Source of the DNA: Oleiagrimonas sp036379395
Lineage (GTDB): Bacteria; Pseudomonadota; Gammaproteobacteria; Xanthomonadales; Rhodanobacteraceae
Assembly: GCA_036379395.1 (NCBI GenBank)
Contig: DASVGR010000012.1
Span: forward strand, 1 to 55,611
Length of the DNA: 55,611 bases
Direction of reading: 5' to 3'
The position numbers were made by a program, and so were the translations under genes. Below, one piece after another: positions 43,550-53,740 of the stretch. Each line of letters begins with the position of its first letter. The stretch's first letter is position 1. The notes under the pieces are model-generated. The model saw only the letters and a program-made list of their open reading frames with translations. It had not been told where the DNA came from and made no database searches.

Positions 43550-44331
43550 TGAGCAAACCACGCCTACTGGTTGAAGAACGCCGCCGCCAGATCGTCGACC
43601 TGGTCGAGGCCGACGGCCGCGCCACGGTCGAAGAACTGTCCAAACACTTCGACATCTCGGCCGTCACCATCCGCAGCGACCTGGAGGCCCTGGCCCGCGT
43701 GGGCGCCATCACGCGCTCGCACGGCGGCGCCCTGCCCGCGTCCGTGTCGCGCATCGACACGCCGCTGACGGTCAAGGAAACCCGGCGCCTGACCGAAAAA
43801 CGCCGCATCGCCGCGGCCGCGGCCAAGCTCATCGGCGACGATGAAACGATCATTCTCGATTCGGGTTCCACCACGGTCGAGATCGCCCGCTGCATCCGCC
43901 AGCGTCAGTGGCGCTCGCTGACCATCATCACCAATGCGCTCAACATCGCGATGGAATTGAACGGTCTGGCCAACGTGCGCATCATGATGCTGGGCGGCCT
44001 GCTGCGCCCCACGTCCTACTCATTGACCGGCCCCGACGCCGAGCAGGCACTGGCCAAACTGTCGGCCGACCGCCTGTTCCTGGGCGTGGACGGCCTTGAT
44101 CCGCGCGTGGGCGTGACCACCCCCGACCCGCAGGAAGCCACACTCAACGCGCAAATGGTGCACGCCGCGCGCGAAACCATCGCCGTGCTCGATTCGAGCA
44201 AGCTGGGCCAGCGCAGCCTGTCGGTCATCGCCCCCGTCGACGCCCTGCACATCGTCATCACCGACACCAATGCACCGGCCGACATCATCGACGCGCTGCG
44301 TGAAAGCGGCTTGCAGGTGATGGTCGTCTGA
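43549..44331 (+). CDS. DeoR-family (AgaR/GlpR-like) transcriptional regulator
   Basis: This 260-residue repressor-type protein has an N-terminal winged helix (about 1-57, VEELSKHFDISAVTIRSDLEAL) and a DeoRC sugar-phosphate sensor domain (about 75-250, with ILDSGSTTVEIAR and the FLGVDGLDPRVGVTT effector loop). It is the last gene of the aldolase-amidohydrolase-regulator operon and overlaps the amidohydrolase stop by one base. By position it should control this operon, the divergent agaS operon and perhaps the TonB receptor at 28141. The likely inducer is a hexosamine- or tagatose-phosphate intermediate. Confidence 0.9.
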   Translation: MSKPRLLVEERRRQIVDLVEADGRATVEELSKHFDISAVTIRSDLEALARVGAITRSHGGALPASVSRIDTPLTVKETRRLTEKRRIAAAAAKLIGDDETIILDSGSTTVEIARCIRQRQWRSLTIITNALNIAMELNGLANVRIMMLGGLLRPTSYSLTGPDAEQALAKLSADRLFLGVDGLDPRVGVTTPDPQEATLNAQMVHAARETIAVLDSSKLGQRSLSVIAPVDALHIVITDTNAPADIIDALRESGLQVMVV

Positions 44332-44352
44332 CCGCTCCACTCAAACCGGATT

Positions 44353-44431
44353 GCGGGAGCGCGCCCGCGCGATGGCTCTGGCGCAAACCCTGCGGACCTT
44401 GCGGCCCGTTCGCCGCCAGGCCGGCTCCCAC
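44353..44431. repeat. inverted REP pair at the right edge of the accessory region
   Basis: A forward unit at 44353-44375 (GCGGGAG head) and a reverse unit at 44407-44431 (ends CTCCCAC) have heads outward, between the DeoR gene and the second half of the liu genes. Confidence 0.7.
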
Positions 44432-44533
44432 AAATGCAATGCGCTTTTGCGCCACCCATCTCACCACCTCCTTATAACTGGCTATCATGGACGCGAGTTA
44501 GCGCCATCGACCCAGCTCCCCAAGGAGGTATCC

Positions 44534-45349
44534 GTGTACGAGACCATCCGCACCGAGCGCCGTGGCAACATCGGCGTCGTCATCCTCAACCGTCCCGAGG
44601 TCCACAACGCGTTCAACGCCGTGCTGGTGGCCGAATTGAACGCGGTGTTCGACGCCGCGGCCAAGGACGATTCGCTGCATGCCGTGGTTTTGACCGGCTC
44701 CGGCCCCAGCTTTTGTGCCGGCGCCGACACCCACTGGATGCGCGGCATGGCCAAGGCCAGCCAGCTCGACAACCGTGAGGATTCGCTGCAACTGGCGCGA
44801 TTGATGCGCCAGTTGAACTACCTCGACAAGCCCACCATCGCGCGCGTCAACGGCGCGGCCTACGGCGGCGGTGTCGGCCTGATCGCCTGTTGCGACGTGG
44901 CCATCGGCGTGGACAGCGCCAAGTTCGCCCTGTCCGAGGTGAAGCTTGGCATCGTGCCGGCGGTCATTTCGCGCTACGTGGTCGATGCCATCGGCCTGCG
45001 CCAGGCGCGCCGGCTGTTCGTCACCGGCGAAGTGTTCGACGCGCAGGATGCCGTCAATTTCGGCCTGCTGCATGAAGCCGTGCCGGCCGATGCGCTGGAT
45101 GATCGCGTGCGCGAAATCGTGCATCGGCTGTCCAAGGCCGGCCCGCGCGCACGGCGCCTGGCCAAGCGCCTGGCCTTGCGCGTGGCCGATCGCGACGAGC
45201 GCGAACAGACCAAACTCGACACCGAAAATGCCGAACTGATCGCGCGCATCCGCGTGTCCGAAGAAGGCCAGGAAGGTCTGGGCGCGTTCCTCGACAAGCG
45301 CAAGCCGGCGTGGATCGACGATCAGAAAGAAACCGAGAAGGAAGCCTGA
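44534..45349 (+). CDS. liuC: methylglutaconyl-CoA hydratase (enoyl-CoA hydratase family)
   Basis: This 271-residue crotonase-fold protein would hydrate 3-methylglutaconyl-CoA to HMG-CoA. The oxyanion-hole segments SFCAGADTHWM and YGGGVGLIACCD are intact, and SEVKLGIVPAVIS follows as in liu-type hydratases. The GTG start at 44534 is set by a perfect AAGGAGG at 44522-44528; the frame extends upstream through the REP pair without similarity. Three bases separate its stop from the carboxylase alpha subunit gene, so the two are in one operon. The substrate is inferred from the neighbours. Confidence 0.9.
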   Translation: MYETIRTERRGNIGVVILNRPEVHNAFNAVLVAELNAVFDAAAKDDSLHAVVLTGSGPSFCAGADTHWMRGMAKASQLDNREDSLQLARLMRQLNYLDKPTIARVNGAAYGGGVGLIACCDVAIGVDSAKFALSEVKLGIVPAVISRYVVDAIGLRQARRLFVTGEVFDAQDAVNFGLLHEAVPADALDDRVREIVHRLSKAGPRARRLAKRLALRVADRDEREQTKLDTENAELIARIRVSEEGQEGLGAFLDKRKPAWIDDQKETEKEA

Positions 45350-45352
45350 GCA

Positions 45353-47350
<1,998 letters not shown>

Positions 47351-47363
47351 AAGCGAGATCGCC

Positions 47364-48275
47364 ATGACCACCTCGCCAACCAGCGACAATTTCATTCGCC
47401 TCGTCGAAGTGGGCCCGCGTGACGGCCTGCAGAACGAGCGCGCCATCGTGCCGCCACGCACCAAGATCGAGCTGATCAACCGGCTTGGTCGCACCGGCAT
47501 CAAGACCATCGAGGCGACCAGTTTCGTCAACCCGACCTGGATTCCGCAGCTGGCCGACGCCGAACAGGTGTTTCCGGCCATCGAGCGCCAACCGGGCGTG
47601 GGTTATCCCGTGCTGGTGCCCAACCTCAAGGGCTACGAGCGCGCGCGCGCCGTCAACGCCGACGAGATCGCCGTGTTCACGGCCGCCAGCGAAGCGTTCA
47701 ACCGCAAGAACATCAACGCCACCATCGACGAATCCATCGAGCGTTTCGAGCCGGTGATGGAACGCGCCAAGGCCGATGGCGTGCGCGTGCGCGGCTACAT
47801 CTCGACCGTGCTCGGTTGCCCCTATCAAGGCGACGTGCCGGTGCGTGACGTGGTGCGCGTGGCGCGCCGCCTGCACGATCTGGGCTGTGTCGAAATCTCG
47901 CTCGGCGACACCATCGGCGTCGGTACCCCGGCCAAGGCGCGCGCCATGCTCGAAGCCGTGGCCGGCGAGGTGCCGATGGCGCAACTGGCCGTGCACTTCC
48001 ACAACACCTACGGCCAGGCACTGGCCAACATCCTGGCCTGCATCGAAGCCGGCGTGCGCGTGGTGGACAGCTCGGTTTCAGGTGCCGGCGGCTGCCCGTA
48101 CGCGCGCGGCGCGACCGGCAACGTCGCCAGCGAGGACGTGGTCTACATGCTGCACGGCCTGGGCATGGAGACCGGCATCGATCTGGACAAGCTGATCGAC
48201 GTCGGCATCTGGCTGTCCGGCGTGTTGAGCCACGCCACATCCAGCTTCGTGGCCCGCGCCACCGTGGCCGGATAA
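47364..48275 (+). CDS. liuE: hydroxymethylglutaryl-CoA lyase
   Basis: This 303-residue TIM-barrel lyase splits HMG-CoA into acetyl-CoA and acetoacetate, the last committed step of leucine breakdown. VGPRDGLQNE at the start holds metal and substrate residues, LAVHFHNTYGQAL holds the metal histidines, and the catalytic cysteine is C244 in SVSGAGGCPYARGATGN. ATG 47364 follows GCGAGA and lies 13 bases after the liuD stop. A REP pair follows. Acetoacetate handling would then depend on the thiolase at 6564 and a CoA-transferase or synthetase not in the window. Confidence 0.95.
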   Translation: MTTSPTSDNFIRLVEVGPRDGLQNERAIVPPRTKIELINRLGRTGIKTIEATSFVNPTWIPQLADAEQVFPAIERQPGVGYPVLVPNLKGYERARAVNADEIAVFTAASEAFNRKNINATIDESIERFEPVMERAKADGVRVRGYISTVLGCPYQGDVPVRDVVRVARRLHDLGCVEISLGDTIGVGTPAKARAMLEAVAGEVPMAQLAVHFHNTYGQALANILACIEAGVRVVDSSVSGAGGCPYARGATGNVASEDVVYMLHGLGMETGIDLDKLIDVGIWLSGVLSHATSSFVARATVAG

Positions 48276-48290
48276 CGGCACCAGCCCTGT

Positions 48291-48388
48291 GTGGGAGCGT
48301 GCCCGCGCGCGATGGTTCTGGCAAAAATGACGGGTGGCGCGGACACCGGCGGACCTTTGGTCCGCATCGCCGACAGGCCAGCTCCCAC
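48291..48388. repeat. inverted REP pair (REPIN-like)
   Basis: A forward unit at 48291-48315 (GTGGGAG head) and a reverse unit at 48364-48388 (ends CTCCCAC) have heads outward, between liuE and the amidase gene. It is the clearest pair in the window. Confidence 0.75.
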
Positions 48389-48423
48389 ACGACGCACGCC
48401 GTCGGGCGCATTAAACTGTCGCC

Positions 48424-49311
48424 ATGATCCGACTCATCAAGACCGCCCTGCTGCAGGAAACCAACCACGGCAGCCGCGACGCGAACCTCGACGCCATCGA
48501 ACGCGGCCTGCGCGAAGCGGCCGCCGCCGGTGCGCAGCTGGTGCTGCTGCAGGAACTGCACAACGGACCGTATTTTTGCCAGACCGAAAACGTTGACGCC
48601 TTCAATCTGGCCGAAACCATCCCCGGTCCGTCGACCGGGCGCCTCGGCACGCTGGCCGCCGAGCTGCAACTGGTCATCGTGGCCTCGCTGTTCGAGCGCC
48701 GCGCGCCGGGCTTGGCGCACAACACGGCCGTCGTGTTCGACCGCAGCGCCGCCATCGCCGGTCGCTACCGCAAGATGCACATTCCCGACGATCCGGGGTT
48801 TTACGAAAAGTTCTACTTCACGCCGGGCGACTTGGGTTTCCACCCCATCAACACATCCATCGGCAAGCTGGGCGTGCTGGTGTGCTGGGACCAGTGGTAT
48901 CCGGAAGCGGCGCGCTTGATGGCACTGGCCGGTGCCGAGCTGCTGCTCTACCCCACCGCCATCGGCTGGGACCCGGCCGACGACGACGCCGAAAAAGCGC
49001 GCCAGCGCGAAGCGTGGATCACCGTGCAGCGCGGCCATGCCGTGGCCAACGGCCTGCCGCTGCTGGCCTGCAACCGCACCGGTTTCGAGGCCGACCCGAG
49101 CGATGCCAGTCGCGGCATCGCCTTTTGGGGTTCCAGCTTCGTCGCCGGCCCGCAGGGCGAATTTCTGGCCCAGGCCGGCACCGACGCGCGCGAACTGCTG
49201 ATCGCCGACATCGACATGGCCCGCAGCGAAAACGTGCGCCGCATCTGGCCGTTCCTGCGCGACCGCCGCATCGACGCCTATGGCGACCTGACCAAACGCT
49301 TTCGTGATTGA
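48424..49311 (+). CDS. aguB: N-carbamoylputrescine amidase
   Basis: This 295-residue carbon-nitrogen hydrolase converts N-carbamoylputrescine to putrescine, CO2 and ammonia in the agmatine route. The nitrilase-superfamily triad is E44 (LLQELHNGPYF), K117 (RKMHIPDDPGFYEKFYF) and C154 (GVLVCWDQWYPEAARLMAL). These stretches are characteristic of AguB rather than of generic nitrilases. The usual partner, agmatine deiminase (aguA), is not in this window. The gene has no obvious Shine-Dalgarno, and its end is close to the TraB-family gene, with an in-frame GTG of that gene at 49304 overlapping it. Confidence 0.93.
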   Translation: MIRLIKTALLQETNHGSRDANLDAIERGLREAAAAGAQLVLLQELHNGPYFCQTENVDAFNLAETIPGPSTGRLGTLAAELQLVIVASLFERRAPGLAHNTAVVFDRSAAIAGRYRKMHIPDDPGFYEKFYFTPGDLGFHPINTSIGKLGVLVCWDQWYPEAARLMALAGAELLLYPTAIGWDPADDDAEKARQREAWITVQRGHAVANGLPLLACNRTGFEADPSDASRGIAFWGSSFVAGPQGEFLAQAGTDARELLIADIDMARSENVRRIWPFLRDRRIDAYGDLTKRFRD

Positions 49312-49378
49312 CGATCCGGGCTTGCCCGCGCCCTGCGGCGCCCCCATGCTTGAGGTTCCGTTCGTCTTGCCTGACTCC

Positions 49379-50611
49379 ATGAACCCGATCGTCCCCGAAG
49401 CGGAACCGCGTCCGACCGACGCCCTGGCCGACCAGCCCGTCAGCCGTGTCACGCGTGACGGCGTGGAATACGTGCTGCTGGGCACGGCGCACGTTTCGCG
49501 CGCCAGTGTGGCCGCCGTCAACGCCATGCTGGCGACCGAATCGTTCGACGCCATCGCGGTCGAGCTGTGCGAAAGCCGCGCGCAAGGCATCCGCGATCCC
49601 GAAGCGATCAAGCGCATGGACCTGTTCCAGGTGATCCGCCAGGGCAAGACCGGCATGGTCGCCGCCAGCCTGGCGCTGGGTTCATTCCAGAAACGTCTGG
49701 CCGAGCAATACGGCATCGAACCGGGCGCCGAAATGAAAGCCGCCATGCATGGCGCGGACGACAGCGACGCCGCCTTGTGGCTGGTCGATCGCGACATCAG
49801 CACCACGCTCAAGCGCGCCTGGCGCAACCTGTCCTGGCGCGACAAGCTGGGCGTGCTGGGCGGCCTCATGGGCAGCGTGTTCGAGCGCGAGGACATCGCC
49901 GAGGAAGACATCGAAAAACTCAAGCAGGGCGACATGCTGGAAGGCGCCTTCAGCGAGTTTGCGCAAAATTCGGCCACCCTCTACCGCAGCCTGATCGGCG
50001 AACGCGACGAATTCATGGCCGCCAGGCTGCGCGAATGCGCCGCCGCTGATCCAGCCGTGCGACGCGTGCTGGTCGTCATCGGTGCCGGCCATCTCAAGGG
50101 CGTCGTCCATCACCTGCAAGAACAGCGCGATGACCCCGCCCTGTTGGCCAGCGAATTGTCCAAGGTGCCGCCGAAGGCGCGCTGGCCCAAATGGCTGGCC
50201 ATTTTTCTGGTGCTGGCCATCTTCGTCGCCATTGGTTTTGCCTTCCACCGCGACACGCGCTTGGGCGCCGAGGCGTTGCGCGACTGGATCCTGCTGACCG
50301 GCGGCCTGGCTGCCGTGGGCGCCATCGCGTCCGGCGGCCATCCGTTGAGCGTCGTCGCCTCGTTCATCGCCGCGCCACTCAAACCGTTCCGTCCCGGCAT
50401 TCCGGCCGGTGCCGTCGGCGCCCTGGCCGAAGTGTGGGTACGCAAGCCGAAAGTGGCCGATTTTGAAACCCTGCGCGACGATGTGTCGCACTGGCGCGGC
50501 TGGTGGCGCAACCGTGTGGCACGTGTATTTGTGCTATTCATGCTGGTGAACATAGGCACCATGATTGGTGAATATGTCGCGGGCATCCACATCCTCGGCA
50601 GCCTGTTGTAA
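49379..50611 (+). CDS. TraB-family membrane protein
   Basis: This protein of about 410 residues has the TraB/PrgY-like opening VEYVLLGTAHVSRASV with the GTAH motif, AVELCESR with the conserved Glu and Arg, and VIGAGHLKG as the third conserved patch. Three or four membrane helices follow in the last 150 residues (IFLVLAIFVAIGFAF, WILLTGGLAAVGAIA, VFVLFMLVNIGTMIGEYVAG). The soluble domain may be a metal-dependent protease-like fold related to TIKI/GumN, but no activity is proven for this branch. The start is uncertain: ATG 49379, ATG 49346 and GTG 49304 are in frame. Confidence 0.85.
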   Translation: MNPIVPEAEPRPTDALADQPVSRVTRDGVEYVLLGTAHVSRASVAAVNAMLATESFDAIAVELCESRAQGIRDPEAIKRMDLFQVIRQGKTGMVAASLALGSFQKRLAEQYGIEPGAEMKAAMHGADDSDAALWLVDRDISTTLKRAWRNLSWRDKLGVLGGLMGSVFEREDIAEEDIEKLKQGDMLEGAFSEFAQNSATLYRSLIGERDEFMAARLRECAAADPAVRRVLVVIGAGHLKGVVHHLQEQRDDPALLASELSKVPPKARWPKWLAIFLVLAIFVAIGFAFHRDTRLGAEALRDWILLTGGLAAVGAIASGGHPLSVVASFIAAPLKPFRPGIPAGAVGALAEVWVRKPKVADFETLRDDVSHWRGWWRNRVARVFVLFMLVNIGTMIGEYVAGIHILGSLL

Positions 50612-50689
50612 AGGCCTGTCGAGGCCTCACGCCCGCACGCTATACTTTTTCAACAAGGCCGAGGGGCGGCCGCCAGCGGGGAGTGATTC

Positions 50690-51340
50690 ATGAAGCGATT
50701 GTCCGTGCTTGCCATGCTGTCTTGCGCCATGTTGCTGCTGGGTTCCGGTACGGCCTGGGGCCAAAGTGCCGAAAACCTCAAAGGCAACAAGCAGGCCGGC
50801 AAGACTTTTGTCTACACCTGCGCCGGCTGCCATGGCGTGCCCGGCTACCAGAACGCCTACCCGACCTACCATGTGCCGCGCATCGTCGGCCAGAACCAGC
50901 AATACATCATCACGGCGTTGACCGAGTACCAGCAGGGCATCCGCAAGCATCCCACCATGGACGCCCAGGCGGAAAGCATGTCCGCCCAGGACATCGCCAA
51001 CATCGCCGCCTACCTTTCCAGCATCAAGCAGCCGGTGACCGAACCCAAGAGCACCGGTGATTCAGCCGGCGCCAAGAAGTCCGTGGCCTGCCAGGCATGC
51101 CACGGCAAGTACGGCATCGCCGTGGCCGGTCAATACCCCAACCTTGCCGGCCAGTACGCCGACTACATCGTGCAGGCACTGCACGAATACAAGGACGGCC
51201 AGCGCCAAAGCGCCATCATGAAAGGCTTTGCCTCGCAGCTGTCCGACCAGGACATGCACGACATTGCCGACTACTTCTCCAGCCAACCGTCGCCGCTGGC
51301 CAAGGACAACCTGGAGCACTACATTCAGGGCAGCCATTGA
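50690..51340 (+). CDS. diheme cytochrome c4-like protein
   Basis: This 216-residue periplasmic protein has a signal peptide (cleavage after TAWG, about residue 24) and two cytochrome c domains. Heme sites are CAGCH (C44, C47, H48) and CQACH (C134, C137, H138); M90 and the methionine in SAIMKGFA are candidate iron ligands. The layout is that of cytochrome c4, which carries electrons to terminal oxidases. ATG 50690 is preceded by GGGGAGTG. A terminator at 51362-51386 ends the unit. Confidence 0.92.
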   Translation: MKRLSVLAMLSCAMLLLGSGTAWGQSAENLKGNKQAGKTFVYTCAGCHGVPGYQNAYPTYHVPRIVGQNQQYIITALTEYQQGIRKHPTMDAQAESMSAQDIANIAAYLSSIKQPVTEPKSTGDSAGAKKSVACQACHGKYGIAVAGQYPNLAGQYADYIVQALHEYKDGQRQSAIMKGFASQLSDQDMHDIADYFSSQPSPLAKDNLEHYIQGSH

Positions 51341-51361
51341 GCCGCTGCGACATGCCCGCAA

Positions 51362-51390
51362 AAAACCCGGCCATGCGCCGGGTTTTCCTT
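51362..51390 (+). terminator. rho-independent terminator after cytochrome c4
   Basis: AAAACCCGGC at 51362-51371 pairs with GCCGGGTTTT at 51377-51386 around a 5-base loop, followed by CCTT. It lies 21 bases after the stop. Confidence 0.75.
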
Positions 51391-51462
51391 GAGTGCGGCA
51401 TCGACAGCCCCCATGTGATACGAACACCTTTCGCCCATCGCACCGTTACCGACGTTTCCAAC

Positions 51463-51801
51463 ATGACCAGCATCGACGAACTGATCCAGAGCCATTGCCA
51501 GCCCCGCTCCCCGGAGGACGCGCTGGATGGCGCCACGATAGACCGGCTGCTGGCGCAACTTTCCGGCTGGGAACGGGTCAAAGACAACGTGGCGATCACG
51601 CGGGACTTCACGTTCAAGAATTTTCGCCACACCTTGGGCTTCATCAACGCTGTCGGATTCATGGCCAACCACGAGGACCATCATCCGGACATCAAGGCAG
51701 GCTACGGTCATTGCCGCCTCACCTGGTCCACCCATGACGCCGGCGGCTTGTCGTTGAACGATTTCATTTGCGCAGCCAAAGTCGAGGCCCTGCTGCGCTG
51801 A
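51463..51801 (+). CDS. phhB: 4a-hydroxytetrahydrobiopterin dehydratase (pterin carbinolamine dehydratase)
   Basis: This 112-residue protein has the family motif FMANHEDHHPDIKAGYGHCRLTW, with paired histidines H73-H74 and a late aspartate (LSLNDF). It recycles the 4a-hydroxy pterin made by aromatic amino acid hydroxylases and may moonlight as a dimerisation factor. No phenylalanine hydroxylase gene is in the window. ATG 51463 gives the normal family length; the frame is open further upstream through the terminator, without similarity. Confidence 0.92.
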   Translation: MTSIDELIQSHCQPRSPEDALDGATIDRLLAQLSGWERVKDNVAITRDFTFKNFRHTLGFINAVGFMANHEDHHPDIKAGYGHCRLTWSTHDAGGLSLNDFICAAKVEALLR

Positions 51802-51850
51802 CACACCGGTGCCTCCCGCCATGCTGCACCGCGTCAAGGCGGCCTCAACG

Positions 51851-51903
51851 TTGCATGTGTTTTAATAACTGCTATATATGCTCAAGTACCTTTGTCAGGT
51901 GAA
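51851..51903 (+). promoter_or_regulatory. sigma70-like promoter and RBS of the DUF3693 gene
   Basis: TTGCAT at 51851-51856 and TATATA at 51873-51878 are 16 bases apart, in a locally AT-rich patch. AGGTGA at 51898-51903 serves the ATG at 51907. The leader would be only about 20 bases. Confidence 0.4.
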
Positions 51904-51906
51904 CTC

Positions 51907-52317
51907 ATGAATGCCACAACCATCCTGTTTGACCGCTACAAGGATTCGCTGCAAGTCCGTTCGGACCGGCAGGCCGCGTTGAACCTTGGCGTCAAAGTTC
52001 AGACCGTCAGCAACTGGCGCACCCGCGGGAGCCAGGCCGAGGCTTCCACCATCGACGCCATGTGCAAGCAATTGGCCGAAGATCCGACACCGTGGCTGCT
52101 GCGCATCCAGGCTGAACAAGGCGGCGCGGAGTCGCGCAATGGCCGCGTGTGGCGCAATGTCGCCGTGCGTCTGGGCGTTGCCTTGCCGGCGCTGGCCCTG
52201 TTGCTGGACACCCTGATCGATGCTTCGGCCGGCAATTTTGCCCCGTTGTGGGATGGCAGCATGAGCCTGGTCGCGCAGGCCGCCCCGCTGGTCCAGGCGG
52301 TCGTGCCGTCCATCTGA
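51907..52317 (+). CDS. small HTH DUF3693 protein with a C-terminal membrane segment
   Basis: This 136-residue protein has an N-terminal helix-turn-helix-like part (about 15-42, RQAALNLGVKVQTVSNWRTRG) matching DUF3693, a family known from Xanthomonas and its filamentous phages. A hydrophobic stretch near 85-105 (VRLGVALPALALLLDTLI) may span the inner membrane. It could be a regulator derived from a phage and kept as an orphan. No phage replication, coat or integrase gene is near. It has its own promoter-like sequence and ends at a strong terminator shared with rluC. Confidence 0.78.
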   Translation: MNATTILFDRYKDSLQVRSDRQAALNLGVKVQTVSNWRTRGSQAEASTIDAMCKQLAEDPTPWLLRIQAEQGGAESRNGRVWRNVAVRLGVALPALALLLDTLIDASAGNFAPLWDGSMSLVAQAAPLVQAVVPSI

Positions 52318-52332
52318 TGGATGGTTCAAGAC

Positions 52333-52374
52333 AAAAAAGGCGCCAAGACCGAAACCGGTCCTGGCGCCTTTTTT
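52333..52374. terminator. bidirectional rho-independent terminator
   Basis: AAAAAAGGCGCCA at 52333-52345 pairs with TGGCGCCTTTTTT at 52362-52374. An inner GACCG/CGGTC pairing makes the stem longer. With A-runs on one side and T-runs on the other it serves both the DUF3693 gene and the convergent rluC. Confidence 0.85.
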
Positions 52375-52399
52375 CATGCCCACCGCCCACCCGGCGCCT

Positions 52400-53344
52400 T
52401 CAGGCCAGGCGATCCAGGCAGGCACGCAGTTCATCGGGCAACGGCGTGCTGAAGCAATAGCTGCGCTCACCCAACTCGAATTCGAAACGCGCCGCATGCA
52501 GAAACAGGCGATGCAGCCCCGCACCCTGCAGACGCTTGTTGGCCTCGCGGTCCCCGTACTTGGGATCGCCCGCCACGGGATGGCCAATGTGGGCGCTGTG
52601 CACGCGGATCTGGTGCGTGCGGCCGCTGCCCAACGTCACCTGCATCAGGCTGGCTGACGGATAACGCTCCAATTCCTTGAAAAACGTCAGGGCCGGCTTG
52701 CCGTCGTCGGACACGCGTACCATGCGCTCGCCCCCCTGCAGGACAAACTTGCGCAATGGCACGTTGACGTCGAATTTCTGCCGTTTGATCTTGCCGGTCA
52801 GGAGCGCCAGATACTGCTTGGTCACGCGACCTTCGCGAATCAGGTTCTGCAGCCCGACCAGGCCCTGGCGCGTGCGCGCCATGACCAGTACGCCACTGGT
52901 ATCACGGTCCAGCCGATGCACCAGCTCCAGATGCTCGTCCGGGCGTGCCGCGCGCATCAATTCGATGGCGCCATGGCTGATGCCGCTGCCACCGTGGCTG
53001 GCGATGCCGGTCGGCTTGTCGATGACCAGGTAATGCTTGTCCTCGAAAATGATGCTTTGCCGGAGTTTTTCGACCAGTTCGCGCGGCGCCTCCCCGGTTT
53101 CGCGCACTTCCAGCCGGACCGGCGGGATGCGCAGCGTATCACCAACATTGAGACGCGTGTCCGGTTTGGCGCGCTTGCCGTTGATGCGCACCTGGCCAGT
53201 GCGCAACAGGCGGTAAATCATGCTGCGCGGCACCCCCTTGAGCAGCGCCGAAAGGCAATTGTCCACACGCTGGCCATCCCGCTCCGGGCCCACTTCAAGC
53301 TGCTGGACCTGGCTGAACGAAGTCGGGGAAGTGACAGATTGCAT
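52400..53344 (-). CDS. rluC: 23S rRNA pseudouridine synthase RluC
   Basis: This 314-residue enzyme makes pseudouridines in 23S rRNA (positions 955, 2504 and 2580 in E. coli). It has an N-terminal S4 RNA-binding domain (about 25-75) and the RsuA/RluA catalytic domain with HRLDRDTSG (143-151), D146 being the catalytic aspartate. GSGRTHQIRVH and HPVAGDPKYG are conserved. It is divergent from rne, as in E. coli. ATG 53344 gives the family N-terminus; its bases overlap the likely -35 box of the rne promoter. Confidence 0.94.
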   Translation of the reverse strand: MQSVTSPTSFSQVQQLEVGPERDGQRVDNCLSALLKGVPRSMIYRLLRTGQVRINGKRAKPDTRLNVGDTLRIPPVRLEVRETGEAPRELVEKLRQSIIFEDKHYLVIDKPTGIASHGGSGISHGAIELMRAARPDEHLELVHRLDRDTSGVLVMARTRQGLVGLQNLIREGRVTKQYLALLTGKIKRQKFDVNVPLRKFVLQGGERMVRVSDDGKPALTFFKELERYPSASLMQVTLGSGRTHQIRVHSAHIGHPVAGDPKYGDREANKRLQGAGLHRLFLHAARFEFELGERSYCFSTPLPDELRACLDRLA

Positions 53345-53373
53345 TGAAAAAATCCACTGGCGAAGGGTATACT
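53344..53373 (+). promoter_or_regulatory. sigma70 promoter for rne overlapping the rluC start codon
   Basis: TTGAAA at 53344-53349 and TATACT at 53368-53373 with an 18-base spacer form a near-consensus promoter reading toward rne. The first T of the -35 is part of the rluC start codon on the other strand. Confidence 0.55.
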
Positions 53374-53379
53374 GCGAGG

Positions 53380-53740
53380 GCGCAAAGCCGTCTGGCTTGC
53401 AACGTACGACCGGGTTAGCGGCCCAGCCGTCGCGTCGGCAGAGAGGGCACCGGTTTTCACCATCGGTCGCCAATGCCTCTTTCATCGTAACGGTTGGGTC
53501 GAGTGTGCGTCCGCGGTGCCCTCAAGGGCTGCGGTGCCGCTGTTGTCGCCAACGCATTCATGGCGATGGCCCTTATTTTCTCACGGTCGTGGAGCAAACG
53601 GGTACGCGCAACTGAACAATCGTACCGGAGCAACGACTGCTCCGGCCCCATTGCCGCGTCACCGGTGTTGCGTTCATGGCTTGGCCGCCCACAAGGCGCC
53701 GCCTGCACGCATCTTTGGCGACGCAGCCGAGGAAATTACA
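53380..53740 (+). ncRNA. long structured 5' leader of rne
   Basis: The stretch between the probable promoter and the rne start is about 360 bases with no gene. It is rich in inverted repeats, the clearest being CCGGAGCA at 53625-53632 with TGCTCCGG at 53638-53645 around a 5-base loop. In enterobacteria and pseudomonads the rne leader folds to let RNase E control its own mRNA, and a similar role is likely here. Whether it matches a described leader motif cannot be checked by eye. Confidence 0.5.

Noticed and set aside
51907..52317. Prophage around the DUF3693 gene
   Set aside because: Neighbours on both sides are chromosomal housekeeping genes, and no integrase, coat or replication gene or att-like repeat is visible.
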